From: Corynebacterium afermentans subsp. lipophilum
GTDB lineage: Bacteria; Actinomycetota; Actinomycetes; Mycobacteriales; Mycobacteriaceae
DNA length: 64,000 bases
Assembly: GCF_030408375.1 (NCBI RefSeq)
Contig: NZ_CP046530.1
Span: 992,001-1,056,000, forward strand
Reading direction: 5' to 3'
The notes beneath the pieces are model-generated. The model was not told where the DNA came from. It saw nothing but the letters and a program-made list of their open reading frames with translations, and did no database searches. This document shows positions 45,786 to 55,680 of this stretch, piece after piece (within the stretch, counting starts at the first letter, position 1; the number at the start of each line of letters is the position of its first letter). A program made the position numbers and the translations under genes.

Positions 45786-47480
45786 ATGAGCTCAAAGTTC
45801 CGTGTCAATCGTCGTGTGTTCCTGCAAACTGTCGCAGCGGCCGCTGCCGCAACCGTTATCGGCACCGGTGGCGCTTACGCCGCCCGGCGTGGCACGGTGT
45901 CCACCCCTGAAGAACCGACCCCGGCGGGCGAGTGGGACCTGCCGTTCCTCCACGGCGTAGCATCCGGCGACCCGCTGCCGGACCGCGTGGTGCTGTGGAC
46001 CCGCGTGACCCCGTCGCGCGAGGCGCTGCCGGGCTCCGGCCTGGGTGAGGGCGTGGAACTGGAGTGGCAGATCGATACCTCGGAGGACTTTGGTAACCCG
46101 CAGACGGGCTCCGTGACCACCTCGGCGGATTCGGACCACACCGTCCACGTCGACCCGGACGGTCTGGAGTCGGAGACGGAGTACTTCTACCGCTTCGTCG
46201 TCAAGAGTGGCGAGTTCGAGGGCGCGACCTCCCCGGTCGGCCGCACCCTCACGGCGCCTGAGGCTGACGCGAGCGTGGACAACCTCAACCTGGCCATCGC
46301 CTCCTGCGCGAACTGGGAGTCCGGCTTTTTCGCCGCGTACGGCGACATGGCGCAGCGCGCCCGCGCAGGCGAGATCGACCACGTGGTCTTCCTCGGTGAC
46401 TACATCTACGAGTACCCGACCGGCGAGTACGCCGGCAAGAGTGGCGTCGCGCGCATGCACCACCCGGAGTGGGAGATCACCACGCTGGAAGATTACCGCC
46501 AGCGCCACGGCCGCTACCGCACTGACCTTAACCTGCAGGCGGCGCACGCGGCGTGTCCGTGGATTGTCATCTGGGACGACCACGAGACGGCCAACAACAG
46601 CTGGTTCGAGGGCGCGGAGAACCACACGGACGGCCGCGTGGAAGGCGAGTGGCCGGAACGCTTGAGTGCCGCGAAGCAGGCATACTTTGAGTGGCTGCCG
46701 GTGCGCGCGCAGTTCGAGGGCGAGGAGCAGCTGCTTTACCGCAGCTTCACGTTCGGCGACTTGGCGCAGCTGACCATGATGGATTTGCGCACCTACCGCG
46801 ACGCGGAGACCACCGGCGCGAACTTCGGCAACGACGACCGCACGATGCTGGGGAAGACACAGTTCGATTGGGTTGCGCAGCAGCTGCAGGAGTCCACCGC
46901 CCGCTGGGATGTGCTGGGCAACTCGGTGATGATCTCGCCGATGCGCTTTGCCACCATCCCGGACAACGAGAAGGCCAACATCGCTGCCGGTTACATGAAG
47001 GAGCGCGCGACGGGCATCGCGGTGAACTCGGACCAGTGGGACGGCTACGCCGCGGAGCGCGACCGCCTGCTCACCATGTTGGACGAGCAGGAGTCGAACG
47101 CGCTGTTCCTCACTGGCGACATCCACTCGGAGTGGGCGAACTCGATCGCCTCGCCGTCCGGTTTCGGTGAGATCGGCTGCGAGATGGTCACCACCTCAAT
47201 CTCCGCGCCCAACGTGGACGAGATCCTCACCAGCGCCTTCGGCACGTACCACAAGGAGGACAACTCCACGTCGCTTTTGGTGGAGCAGACAATTCGGGAT
47301 GCCAACCCGTGGGTCAACCACATCGATTTTGACGCACACGGCTACGGCGTGGCGAGCATCCACCGCGATTACGTCGACATGCTCTACTACCGCGTCTCGG
47401 ACGTGGAGGACCCGGACGCTTCCGTCAGCTTGGGCGAGAAGCGCCAGTGGCGCATCGGCGAGGGGTTCGTCGAAGCATAA
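45786..47480 (+). CDS. phoD: Alkaline phosphatase D (Tat-exported)
   Basis: 564 residues from ATG 45786. Tat signal with twin arginine (VNRRVFLQTVAAAAAATVIG). PhoD N-terminal domain from FLHGVASGDPLPDRVVLWTR. Catalytic and metal regions are FLGDYIYEY, WDDHETANN and FLTGDIHSEW. It releases phosphate from organic esters outside the membrane using Ca/Fe. The 136-bp region shared with the divergent phosphatase should hold both promoters. The next -10 candidate is TACAGC (about 45762); no clear Pho box seen. Confidence 0.92.
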   Translation: MSSKFRVNRRVFLQTVAAAAAATVIGTGGAYAARRGTVSTPEEPTPAGEWDLPFLHGVASGDPLPDRVVLWTRVTPSREALPGSGLGEGVELEWQIDTSEDFGNPQTGSVTTSADSDHTVHVDPDGLESETEYFYRFVVKSGEFEGATSPVGRTLTAPEADASVDNLNLAIASCANWESGFFAAYGDMAQRARAGEIDHVVFLGDYIYEYPTGEYAGKSGVARMHHPEWEITTLEDYRQRHGRYRTDLNLQAAHAACPWIVIWDDHETANNSWFEGAENHTDGRVEGEWPERLSAAKQAYFEWLPVRAQFEGEEQLLYRSFTFGDLAQLTMMDLRTYRDAETTGANFGNDDRTMLGKTQFDWVAQQLQESTARWDVLGNSVMISPMRFATIPDNEKANIAAGYMKERATGIAVNSDQWDGYAAERDRLLTMLDEQESNALFLTGDIHSEWANSIASPSGFGEIGCEMVTTSISAPNVDEILTSAFGTYHKEDNSTSLLVEQTIRDANPWVNHIDFDAHGYGVASIHRDYVDMLYYRVSDVEDPDASVSLGEKRQWRIGEGFVEA

Positions 47481-47483
47481 TCT

Positions 47484-47549
47484 GCTTATCGACGACGGCC
47501 GCGACATCTGGGTGGGCGGGCTGGTCACCGCGCGCGCGGCACCATCGAG
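47484..47549 (+). pseudogene. Possible PhzF C-terminal remnant
   Basis: Directly after phoD the frame LIDDGRDIWVGGLVTARAA resembles the PhzF end in this window (EITDDGSDIWVGGRAQVRV, 41396-41455); 24 of about 29 bases agree around GACATCTGGGT. No other PhzF sequence precedes it. It may be a leftover from a deletion or rearrangement. Confidence 0.4.
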
Positions 47550-47564
47550 CTGTAGGCGGGCGGC

Positions 47565-49754
47565 CTACGTCATCATCACCTTGGTCTGGGCGACCGCCTC
47601 GTCCATGCGGCCGATCGCGTGGTGCAGCCGGTGGCGCAGCCAGAGGCCGAGGAAGAGGAAAGGCAGCACGAAGAGGACGAGGCTGCCGAGGGCTCGCCAG
47701 AAGTCCCAGCCGTAGGTGCCGAAGACCGCGGCGCGCATAGCGCGGATCGAGTAGGTCGCGGGTAGCCAGGGGCTGATCGCCTGCGCCCAGCCCGGCAGCA
47801 GCTGCAGCGGGTAGGCGCCGCCCGCCGCCGAGACCTGGAGCACCAGGATGAGCACGCCCACGGCCTTGCCGGCGTTGCTCAGGGAGAGCACCAGCGTGTA
47901 GCAGATTAGGTGGAAGACCAGGCTCGAGACCCACCCCGCCATGAAGAGGAGGAAGGGGTGCGCGGGCTCGATGCCCACGTAGACGATGAGCCCCGCCATG
48001 AGGAGCGTGGATTGGGCCAGGCCGGTGGTCACGAACGTCAGGTAGCGGCCGAAGTACTTCTGGCCCGCGGTGAGGTTGTCGGGATCGACCACGTTCTGTT
48101 CGATGGAGCGGTCGTCCGTGCGCACGGCCACCGACGTCAACAGGGCGCCCACCCACAGGGCGAGCACCGTGTAGAGCGGGGCCATGCCGGCGCCGAAGCT
48201 GACGCGGGGGAAGACCTCCTTGCGCTCCACCTTGACTGGGTCGACGAGGGCGTCGGCGAGCACTTCCGGGTGGCTGGAGACGAGGTCGGCCAGCTTCGTC
48301 AGGTCCCCGCTCGAGCGCGCCTGCGCGATCGACCGCTGCGCCTCCTGCATCCTCGCCGCGTTGGCGCGCAGGGATTCCGCCGTGTCGCGTAGATCCGAAC
48401 CGGAGGCTGCGAGGGTGTCGCGCAGCGAGCCGGGCCGGTTGGCCAGGGCAGAGGAGATGCCGTCCATGTCCGAGCGGGCCTTGTCGACGTTCGCGCGGAC
48501 GTTGTCCAGCGAGCCTGACAGCGCCTCGAGGCGCGGGCGGATCCCCGTGTCGTAGGAATTCTTGGCCGAGTCCATCGCCTCGCGGGCCCGGGCGATCGAA
48601 ACCTCGATCTCCTGCCGGTCAGCGTTCTTCCCGTCCCGGCCGCCCTGCCCGGCGGTGAGGTGCGCGGCGGCGTCGTTGAGTCGGTCGCGCACGGCCGTCT
48701 GGCGGGCGATGGCGTCGTTGAGGTCGCCGACCACCGCGCGCACCCCCGGCTGGGCGTCGGGGGGAAGCGCCGGGGCGACATGCCCGTTGATGGTGTCGCG
48801 CAGGGCCGTGTACTGCCTCACCTGGACATCGACGCGCGCGGCGATGTCCGTCAGGTTCGCGGCGGTGGCCTGGGAGGTGGCGGAGGAGTCCGCCAGCAGC
48901 TGGTCGACACGTTCGCTCACGGCGGCGAAGCTTACCGACGTCGCCCCCAGCGCCGCCGCAAGCGCCGCGCCGTCTCCGCCGAGGCTCGCCCCGGTGACCC
49001 CGAGGTCGACGGGGTGGACCTGCTCGAGAGAGTCGCCCAGCGCCCCGGAGATCCGCTCGGCGCTGTCGACGAGCGGCACGCTCAACTCTGTGAGCGTGGC
49101 GAGCGCGTCGACGGTGCGGGCGCTGGAGAGCAGCTGGTCGCGAGCGCTGGCGGTGCGCGTCTCGATGGAGTCGAGCGCCTGCTGGGTCTCCGCCTCGTTG
49201 AAGTAGTCCGAGGCCGTCTCGATCACCCCGAATGACACCTCGGAGAGGGCCCTGGTGAACGACGCGCTGATCTGGGCGCTGACGCCCTGCGTGCCGTTGG
49301 CGATGAGCAGCGGGGAGATGGGGTTCTTCTTCTCGTTGACGTAAAGGTCGATCCGGCTGGGTTCGGCGTCGTCGGCGTAGAAGGTGAACATGTCGTCGCT
49401 CAGCGTGGGCGGCAAGACGATGGCGGCGTAGTACTCACCGGACTTCGCGCCCTCGATGGCGTTGTCGGCATCGGTGATGACCCAGTCCATAGAGTCGTCG
49501 CGGTAGAGCTGGGAGAGGACCATGTCGCCGACGTTGACGGCCAGCGGGGTGAGATCGCTCGTGTGGCCGCGGTCGGTGTTGGCCACCGCCACCTCAAGGC
49601 GCTCGGTGTTGCCGAATGGGTCCCACGTGGCCAGCACGTTGAACCAGGCGAAGAGGCAGGGGATGGCGATCAGGCCGACCATGACGATGCCCGCCATGAC
49701 GTTGGTGTAGAGCCGGCGCAGGTCGTTGTAGGCGATGGAGAAGACGGTTCTCAT
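47565..49754 (-). CDS. YhgE/Pip-type membrane protein 2
   Basis: 729 residues. N-terminal membrane segment with the family motif around ACLFAWFNVLATWDPFGNT, then AVANTDRG, a long extracytoplasmic helical domain rich in Ala/Ser/Asp (coiled-coil-like, about 200-490), and a C-terminal ABC-2-type block of about five helices. Relatives include phage-infection protein Pip and Esx/antibacterial-toxin-linked YhgE proteins; function here unknown. The start overlaps the stop of the upstream homologue by 4 nt. Confidence 0.82.
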   Translation of the reverse strand: MRTVFSIAYNDLRRLYTNVMAGIVMVGLIAIPCLFAWFNVLATWDPFGNTERLEVAVANTDRGHTSDLTPLAVNVGDMVLSQLYRDDSMDWVITDADNAIEGAKSGEYYAAIVLPPTLSDDMFTFYADDAEPSRIDLYVNEKKNPISPLLIANGTQGVSAQISASFTRALSEVSFGVIETASDYFNEAETQQALDSIETRTASARDQLLSSARTVDALATLTELSVPLVDSAERISGALGDSLEQVHPVDLGVTGASLGGDGAALAAALGATSVSFAAVSERVDQLLADSSATSQATAANLTDIAARVDVQVRQYTALRDTINGHVAPALPPDAQPGVRAVVGDLNDAIARQTAVRDRLNDAAAHLTAGQGGRDGKNADRQEIEVSIARAREAMDSAKNSYDTGIRPRLEALSGSLDNVRANVDKARSDMDGISSALANRPGSLRDTLAASGSDLRDTAESLRANAARMQEAQRSIAQARSSGDLTKLADLVSSHPEVLADALVDPVKVERKEVFPRVSFGAGMAPLYTVLALWVGALLTSVAVRTDDRSIEQNVVDPDNLTAGQKYFGRYLTFVTTGLAQSTLLMAGLIVYVGIEPAHPFLLFMAGWVSSLVFHLICYTLVLSLSNAGKAVGVLILVLQVSAAGGAYPLQLLPGWAQAISPWLPATYSIRAMRAAVFGTYGWDFWRALGSLVLFVLPFLFLGLWLRHRLHHAIGRMDEAVAQTKVMMT

Positions 49755-52342
49755 TTGGTGTCCTCGCTTTCGGCATCCGCGGGCCCGATGGTGATGCTGG
49801 TGCCGGCGGAGTCGTGGCGGTGGATCACGGCGTCGCGCAGCTCGGCCTCACCGAGGCGCGAGACCTGTTCGGCGTCGACGAGGCTCTGCGTGAAGTACTC
49901 CACCGCGCCGAGGTAGAGGACGACCAGCAGCGACCAGGCGACGACGATGGCCAGCATGATCGTCTTGTCGGTGGGCAGGAGCATGGTCAGCAGGGTGATG
50001 ATGGCGATGCCGACAACGCCCGCGCCGATCCCGCCGAAGATGAGGGTGCGGTAGTTCTCCCGCAGCATCCGCGCCCGCTTCTCGACGCCCCCGCGGAACT
50101 CATCCCGGTCCGACAGGGCGGCCATGATGTCGGACGCGCGGTAGGGCGAGCCCATGACCTCCACCTCCTCGTTCGTTATCAGGTTCGTGCGCGCGAGCTG
50201 GCGGTTGAACAGGAGGTTGGCGTGCGAGGAGGTGAGTCGGAACAGCCACCCCAGGGCGAAGGCCGCGGCGGACATGGCGAGAAGCGCCGCCAAAAAGCGG
50301 AGGTAGTGATGGCCGTAGAACCCGGCGATGGTCTCGCGCATCGCGTCGATGCCGTAGCGGAAGGGGAGGAAGGGGTAGATGTGGCGGAAGAAGTCGGGCA
50401 TGAGCTCGATGGGGTAGAGGCCCGACGCGCCCGGGATCTGGATGACGACGAGGAAGACGGCGATGCCGCGGCCAATGTGGCCGAGCGCGGAAACGATGGA
50501 GTAGATGATCCCCGTGTAGGCGACCCCGATGGCGATTGCGGTGGCGAGAAAGGCCGTGACGGACTGCATCTGCACCCCGAAGGCGACGTTGCCGAGCGTC
50601 ACCACGACGGCCTGGAGCACCGAGAGCGTGGCGAAGAGGAGGAAGCGGCCGAGGTAGGCCTGGCCGACGGTGAGGCGGCGGAAGCCCTCGGTGTCGACCT
50701 CGACGCGGAAGATGATCGTCAGCACGAACGCGCCGATCCACAGGGCCAGGTTGGTGAAGAAGGAGGCCATGGAACTGCCGTAGTTCTCCGTGGGGAAGAG
50801 GGCCTGCTGCTCGACGGTGACGGGCGAGGAGATGTACTCGCCGATCTTCGTGGAGTTGAGGTTCGTGACAGTGTTGAGGGCCTCCGAGTCGGAGGTGGCC
50901 AGGAGGGCGTTGATGTCGGACTGGGCGGAGCGGGCGCCGTCGGCAAGCGTGCCGAGGTTGCCCGAGACCTCGTCGAGGATGCTGAGGCTGGCCGCGAGCT
51001 GGTTGTCCACCCCGGCGAGCAGGGAGGTCGTTTCCTCGCGCAGGGCACGCTGGCTGCTCAGCGCGCCGCGCACGGAGGCGACGCTGCCGGAGGCCTGCGC
51101 GAGCGAGGCGTTGATCGCGGGCACGGACTCGCCGAGCTGCTTGCTCGCGTCGCGCGCTGCGGCGTTGGAGTCGGCGGTCGCGGCCCCGAGGGAGTCACCG
51201 AGCTCGCCTATCGACGCCAGCGCGGCGCCCGCGCTGCGGTCCACGTTGTTCAGGCCGTCGAGGACGGCGCGGGAGGCGGCGGTACGCTCCTCCAGCGCGC
51301 TGGCCGCGGCGTCGAGCTGAGCGCGGACCTCGGGCGATAGGGCGGCCCCGGCCGACATGGCGCGCAGCTGCGCGGCGGCGGATTCGCCCTGCTTGACCAC
51401 GCCGTCGACCTCGCCGACGGCGGAGCGCACCCGCCCCTGGGCGGTGCCGAGCTGGCCCGTCGCCTCCGCGATGGAGGCGTTGGCGGAGGCGGCGCCGAGG
51501 CTGAGCGCGTTGGCGGACTCGACGAGCGCGGTCGACGTGTCGGCGCTGAAACCGGCGGAGGACTTCTGCAGCTCGGCGATGATCCCCTCGGCCTCGCGGA
51601 GGGAGGAGTCCACGGCCCCGAGGGTGTCGTCGACGGAGCCGACGAGGGTGTTCAGCTCGGCGACGACCGGGCGCGCCCCGCTGATGCTCTGCTTCATCGT
51701 GGCCACCCGCCCCTGGGAGGCGTCGAGGTCGGCGGCGATCTGGCCGAAGCTCCCGGAGGCCTTGCCTCGGACCTCCTCGGCATCATCGCGCGACGCGAAC
51801 CCCGTGTTGCGCAGCTCGGTCGCCGCGGCCTCGCCGACCTTCTTCTTGAAGGCCTCGGACACGGCCGTGTCGACGGCGGAGGCGCCGGCATCGGTGATCG
51901 AGGGGGCGACGCCGTTGCTCTTCTCGTTGACGTAATACTCCAGCACCGGCTGCGTGTAGGTGCCGCTGACCAGGCTCAGCAGGTCCTCGCTGAACTCAGG
52001 CGGGATGAGGAACATGGCGTAGTAGTCGCCGCGCATGAGCCCGTCGCGGGCCTCGTCCTCGGGGAGGAACACCCACCCGATCTTGTCGTTGTCCTTGAGC
52101 TGCTCGGTGATCTGCTCGCCGACGTCGACCTCGCCGACGCGCTCGGCGGAGGCGCCGCGGTCGTTGTTGACCACCGCGATGCGGATGTTCTGGGTGTGGT
52201 CGTAGGGGTCCCAGAAGGCGTTGATGTTGAACCACGAGTAGAGCGCGGGGATGATGAGCACGCCGACGATGATGATGAAGGCCCGGGGAACGCGCAGCAG
52301 GCGACGAATGTCCCGTCCAAGAATCTGCACGCTTTTTCTCAC
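49751..52342 (-). CDS. YhgE/Pip-type membrane protein 1
   Basis: 863 residues with the same plan as its downstream partner: first helix and SWFNINAFWDPYDHTQ motif, AVVNNDRGASAE, a long Ala/Ser-rich helical extracytoplasmic domain, and a C-terminal block of membrane helices. It adds a further hydrophilic stretch and two helices near the end (GIGAGVVGIAIITLLTM; IMLAIVVAWSLLVVLYLG). GTG 52342 is 6 nt from minus-strand -10 TACGCT (52349-52354). The overlapping pair probably forms a heteromeric complex. Confidence 0.82.
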   Translation of the reverse strand: MRKSVQILGRDIRRLLRVPRAFIIIVGVLIIPALYSWFNINAFWDPYDHTQNIRIAVVNNDRGASAERVGEVDVGEQITEQLKDNDKIGWVFLPEDEARDGLMRGDYYAMFLIPPEFSEDLLSLVSGTYTQPVLEYYVNEKSNGVAPSITDAGASAVDTAVSEAFKKKVGEAAATELRNTGFASRDDAEEVRGKASGSFGQIAADLDASQGRVATMKQSISGARPVVAELNTLVGSVDDTLGAVDSSLREAEGIIAELQKSSAGFSADTSTALVESANALSLGAASANASIAEATGQLGTAQGRVRSAVGEVDGVVKQGESAAAQLRAMSAGAALSPEVRAQLDAAASALEERTAASRAVLDGLNNVDRSAGAALASIGELGDSLGAATADSNAAARDASKQLGESVPAINASLAQASGSVASVRGALSSQRALREETTSLLAGVDNQLAASLSILDEVSGNLGTLADGARSAQSDINALLATSDSEALNTVTNLNSTKIGEYISSPVTVEQQALFPTENYGSSMASFFTNLALWIGAFVLTIIFRVEVDTEGFRRLTVGQAYLGRFLLFATLSVLQAVVVTLGNVAFGVQMQSVTAFLATAIAIGVAYTGIIYSIVSALGHIGRGIAVFLVVIQIPGASGLYPIELMPDFFRHIYPFLPFRYGIDAMRETIAGFYGHHYLRFLAALLAMSAAAFALGWLFRLTSSHANLLFNRQLARTNLITNEEVEVMGSPYRASDIMAALSDRDEFRGGVEKRARMLRENYRTLIFGGIGAGVVGIAIITLLTMLLPTDKTIMLAIVVAWSLLVVLYLGAVEYFTQSLVDAEQVSRLGEAELRDAVIHRHDSAGTSITIGPADAESEDTK

Positions 52343-52428
52343 GTGGCGAGCGTACCCTCGAATGGAGCGTTAGGGAAACGCCCCGGGTCTGGGCCCGTTG
52401 GCGCCCCCAGTGTCAGGCCGTAGCTCGG

Positions 52429-53115
52429 CTAGAGCTCGGCGCTCAGCCGAGCGGTGGCGTCCTTGAGCGCGGCGCCCCACTTGGCTGCGGGGCTCGGTCC
52501 GAGCCGCTCGGCCGGGCCGGAGATAGACAGCACGGCCACCAGCGCGCCATCCGGTTGGAACACCGGCGTGGACACCGATGCGAGCCCGACTTCGCGCTCT
52601 GCGACGGATTCAGCGAAGCCGTCGTCACGCACCTGCTTGAGTTCCGCGTCGTTGAAGGGCGCGTCGACGGGGGCGTAGGCGGCGAACACGCGGGCGGCGG
52701 AGCCCGCGGTGAGGGTCAAGTGGGAGCCGACCGGGACCACGTTGTGCAGGCCGCTTTCGGGTTCCTCGGCGGCGATGCAGGTGCGCGTGGTGCCGGTGAG
52801 TTGGTAGAGCTGGGCGGACTCGCCAGTGGTCTCGACGAGATCGCGAAGCACCGGGGCCGCGGCCGCGAGCAGTCTCGGCGACGGCCCGCCGGTGTAGCTG
52901 GGCAGCGCGGGCCCAAGCGACCATTCGCCGCGTTCGTTGCGGGCGAGCACGTGGTGCACCTCGAGTGCTGTGGCGATGCGGTGTGCGGTGGCCCGGGGCA
53001 GTTCGGTGGCGTCGCTGAGCTCTGCGAGCGATTTGTCGCCGCTGGCTACCGCGGCCACGATTGCTACTGCGCGGTCGAGCACTTTAATGCCGGATCCTTC
53101 GTTATACTGTCTCAC
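52429..53115 (-). CDS. ltbR: IclR-family leucine/tryptophan regulator LtbR
   Basis: 228 residues. N-terminal winged helix (LAELSDATELPRATAHRIATALEVHHVL, about 35-62) and C-terminal IclR effector domain. Position, divergent from leuCD, matches LtbR of C. glutamicum, which represses leuB and leuCD. GTG 53115 lies 7 nt from minus-strand -10 TAGGAT (53123-53128), so probably leaderless. The palindrome ACTGTCTCACAGT covers its start and is a candidate autoregulatory site. Confidence 0.9.
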   Translation of the reverse strand: MRQYNEGSGIKVLDRAVAIVAAVASGDKSLAELSDATELPRATAHRIATALEVHHVLARNERGEWSLGPALPSYTGGPSPRLLAAAAPVLRDLVETTGESAQLYQLTGTTRTCIAAEEPESGLHNVVPVGSHLTLTAGSAARVFAAYAPVDAPFNDAELKQVRDDGFAESVAEREVGLASVSTPVFQPDGALVAVLSISGPAERLGPSPAAKWGAALKDATARLSAEL

Positions 53116-53140
53116 AGTTCGAATCCTATCATCTCATTAT
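53106..53140. promoter_or_regulatory. ltbR/leuC overlapping divergent promoters and operator
   Basis: ACTGTCTCACAGT (53106-53118) is an inverted repeat at the ltbR transcription start. The ltbR -10 (minus TAGGAT, 53123-53128) overlaps the leuC -10 TATCAT (53127-53132). A second TGAGA element (minus strand, about 53132-53137) lies 22 bp from the first. A repressor here would control both directions. Confidence 0.65.
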
Positions 53141-53176
53141 GTGGGAAGTTAGGGAGGAAACGCGAAGGAGTTTGCT

Positions 53177-54598
53177 ATGGCGGAGAGACCGTTGACGTTG
53201 GCGGAGAAGGTGTGGCGCGACCACGTGGTCAAGCAGGGCGAAAACGGCGAGCCCGACCTCATCTTCATCGATTTCCAGCTCCTGCACGAGGTCACCTCGC
53301 CGCAGGCGTTCGAGGGGCTGCGCTTGGCAGGCCGCAAGATGCGGCACCCGGAACTGCACCTGGCCACCGAAGACCACAACGTGCCCACCGAAGGGATCGT
53401 CTCCGGCCAGCTGCTCGAAATTGCGGAGCCGACCTCGCGCACCCAGGTGGCCACGCTGCGCAAGAACTGCGAGGAATTCGGCGTGACCCTGCACCCGATG
53501 GGCGACGTCAAGCAAGGCATCGTGCACACCGTCGGCCCGCAGCTGGGCATCACACAGCCGGGCATGACCATCGTGTGCGGCGACTCGCACACCTCCACCC
53601 ACGGCGCGTTCGGCTCCATTGCCATGGGCATCGGCACCTCCGAGGTGGAGCACGTCATGGCCACCCAGACCCTGCCGCTGAAACCCTTTAAGACCATGGT
53701 CATCGAGGTCACCGGCGAACTGCAGGAAGGCGTCACCGCGAAAGACCTGATCCTGGCGATCATCGCCAAGATTGGCACCGGCGGCGGCCAAGGCCACATC
53801 ATCGAGTACCGCGGCGAGGCCATCGAGAAGATGTCCATGGAAGCGCGCATGACCATCTGCAACATGTCCATCGAGGCGGGTGCGCGCGCCGGCATGGTAG
53901 CGCCCGACCAGAAGACCTTCGATTACGTCGAAGGCCGGGAATACGCACCGAAGGGCGCCGACTGGGACGCAGCAGTGGAGTACTGGAAGACGCTGCCCAC
54001 CGACGAGGGTGCCAAGTTCGACACCGTGGTGGAAATCGACGGCGCCTCCCTGACACCTTTTGTCACCTGGGGCACCAACCCCGGCCAGGGCCTGCCCCTG
54101 GGTGAGCGAGTGCCGGATCCGGAGGACTTCACCGACGAGACCTCCAAGCAGTCCGCAGCCAAGGCATTGGACTACATGGACCTGACCCCAGGCACGCCGC
54201 TGCGCGACATCGCCATCGACACCGTGTTCCTAGGCTCGTGCACCAACGCCCGCATCGAGGACCTGCGCGCCGCCGCCGAGGTGGTTAAGGGCCGCACCAT
54301 CGCGGAAAACACCCGCATGCTGGTGGTGCCCAGCTCCACGCTGGTCAAACAGCAGGCGGAGGAGGAAGGCCTGGACAAGGTCTTCACGGACTTCGGCGCC
54401 GAGTGGCGCACTGCCGGGTGCTCGATGTGCCTGGGCATGAATCCGGATCAGCTGAAGCCGGGGGAGCGGAGTGCGTCGACAAGCAACCGCAACTTCGAAG
54501 GACGCCAAGGACCCGGCGGGCGCACCCACCTTGTCTCCCCGCTGGTCGCCGCGGCGACCGCTGTCACCGGTCACCTTGCTAGCCCCGCAGACCTGTAA
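53177..54598 (+). CDS. leuC: 3-isopropylmalate dehydratase large subunit
   Basis: Aconitase-family enzyme isomerising 2- to 3-isopropylmalate. 473 residues. Cluster cysteines are in [18 protein letters not shown] and [12 protein letters not shown]. Also present are [14 protein letters not shown] and [16 protein letters not shown] precedes ATG 53177. leuD follows after 12 nt. Confidence 0.96.
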   Translation: MAERPLTLAEKVWRDHVVKQGENGEPDLIFIDFQLLHEVTSPQAFEGLRLAGRKMRHPELHLATEDHNVPTEGIVSGQLLEIAEPTSRTQVATLRKNCEEFGVTLHPMGDVKQGIVHTVGPQLGITQPGMTIVCGDSHTSTHGAFGSIAMGIGTSEVEHVMATQTLPLKPFKTMVIEVTGELQEGVTAKDLILAIIAKIGTGGGQGHIIEYRGEAIEKMSMEARMTICNMSIEAGARAGMVAPDQKTFDYVEGREYAPKGADWDAAVEYWKTLPTDEGAKFDTVVEIDGASLTPFVTWGTNPGQGLPLGERVPDPEDFTDETSKQSAAKALDYMDLTPGTPLRDIAIDTVFLGSCTNARIEDLRAAAEVVKGRTIAENTRMLVVPSSTLVKQQAEEEGLDKVFTDFGAEWRTAGCSMCLGMNPDQLKPGERSASTSNRNFEGRQGPGGRTHLVSPLVAAATAVTGHLASPADL

Positions 54599-54610
54599 AG
54601 GAGCACTCAG

Positions 54611-55201
54611 ATGGAGAAATTCACCACCCACACCGGTGTCGCCGTACCGCTGACGCGCTCGAACGTGGACACTGACCAGATCATTCCGGCACGCTACCTC
54701 AAGCGCGTGACCCGCACCGGCTTCGAAGACGGCCTGTTTTCCAACTGGCGCGAAAGCGAACCCGGATTTGTGCTCAACCAGGACGAGTACAAAAACGGCT
54801 CCGTGCTGTTCGCCGGGCCCGACTTCGGCACCGGCTCCTCGCGCGAGCACGCCGTGTGGGCGCTGATGGATTACGGCTTCCGCGCCGTGTTCAGCCCGCG
54901 CTTCGCCGACATCTTCCGCGGCAACTCCGGAAAGGCGGGACTGCTGGCCGCGAACCTGCCCGAAAGCGACATCGAGCTGATCTGGAAGCACTTAGAGCAG
55001 CACCCGGGCGAGACCGCCACCGTGTCGCTGGAAGACCGCACGGTCACCGTCGGCGACAACACGTTCGTCTTCGAGGTGGACGACTACACCCGCTGGCGCC
55101 TGATGGAAGGCCTCGACGACATTGGCCTGACGCTTCGCGGCGAAGACGCCATCGAGGCCTACGAAGCGCAACGGCCGGCGTTCAAGCCGGCCGTGCGATA
55201 A
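54611..55201 (+). CDS. leuD: 3-isopropylmalate dehydratase small subunit
   Basis: 196 residues completing the LeuCD heterodimer. Motifs are [34 protein letters not shown] and FGDIFRGN-type [22 protein letters not shown] stands upstream of ATG. Same operon as leuC; convergent with the YbjN gene. Confidence 0.96.
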   Translation: MEKFTTHTGVAVPLTRSNVDTDQIIPARYLKRVTRTGFEDGLFSNWRESEPGFVLNQDEYKNGSVLFAGPDFGTGSSREHAVWALMDYGFRAVFSPRFADIFRGNSGKAGLLAANLPESDIELIWKHLEQHPGETATVSLEDRTVTVGDNTFVFEVDDYTRWRLMEGLDDIGLTLRGEDAIEAYEAQRPAFKPAVR

Positions 55202-55213
55202 AAGGGGGAAGCG

Positions 55214-55675
55214 CTACTCCTGCGGCGCTTCCTCGTCGAGGCGCTGGGTGACCTCCGGCGCGAACTCCGCGAGGAAGTCACGCGAAGCGGTCACCACGCC
55301 CTGGATTCCGGTGAGGATGTGGGACTCGAACTGGGCGTCGGTGTACTCCCAGTGGCCGGGCAGGCTGTAGGCCACGCCCAAGGCGGTGACGCCGCGCTCC
55401 TCATCCTTCAAAGCGGTGACGGTGGGGTAGGCCTTGGTGTAGTTGTACTGCTCGGCCCAGCTGCGGATGTCCTCGTAGCGGTCCGCGCCGATGGAATCAA
55501 CCGCGACCGAGGAAATCACGTTGATGTTCGGGGCGATGTGCGCGATTTCCAGGCCGATGCGGGAAAAGCCGGTGCGGATGGCAAACTCGCTTGCCTCGTC
55601 AAACTGCCAGCCCTGCTTGGCAAAGACGTCCTTGACGCGCTGGATGGACAGGGGCTTTAAGGTGTCGTTGCTCAT
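55214..55675 (-). CDS. YbjN-domain protein 2
   Basis: 153 residues, soluble, with a YbjN/Tir-chaperone-like fold (RVKDVFAKQGWQFDE; YNYTKAYPTVTALKDE). YbjN proteins are poorly understood; actinobacterial members often occur in pairs beside mutT1. Starts 5 nt after the stop of the related gene upstream. Confidence 0.7.
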   Translation of the reverse strand: MSNDTLKPLSIQRVKDVFAKQGWQFDEASEFAIRTGFSRIGLEIAHIAPNINVISSVAVDSIGADRYEDIRSWAEQYNYTKAYPTVTALKDEERGVTALGVAYSLPGHWEYTDAQFESHILTGIQGVVTASRDFLAEFAPEVTQRLDEEAPQE

Positions 55676-55680
55676 GGGTG

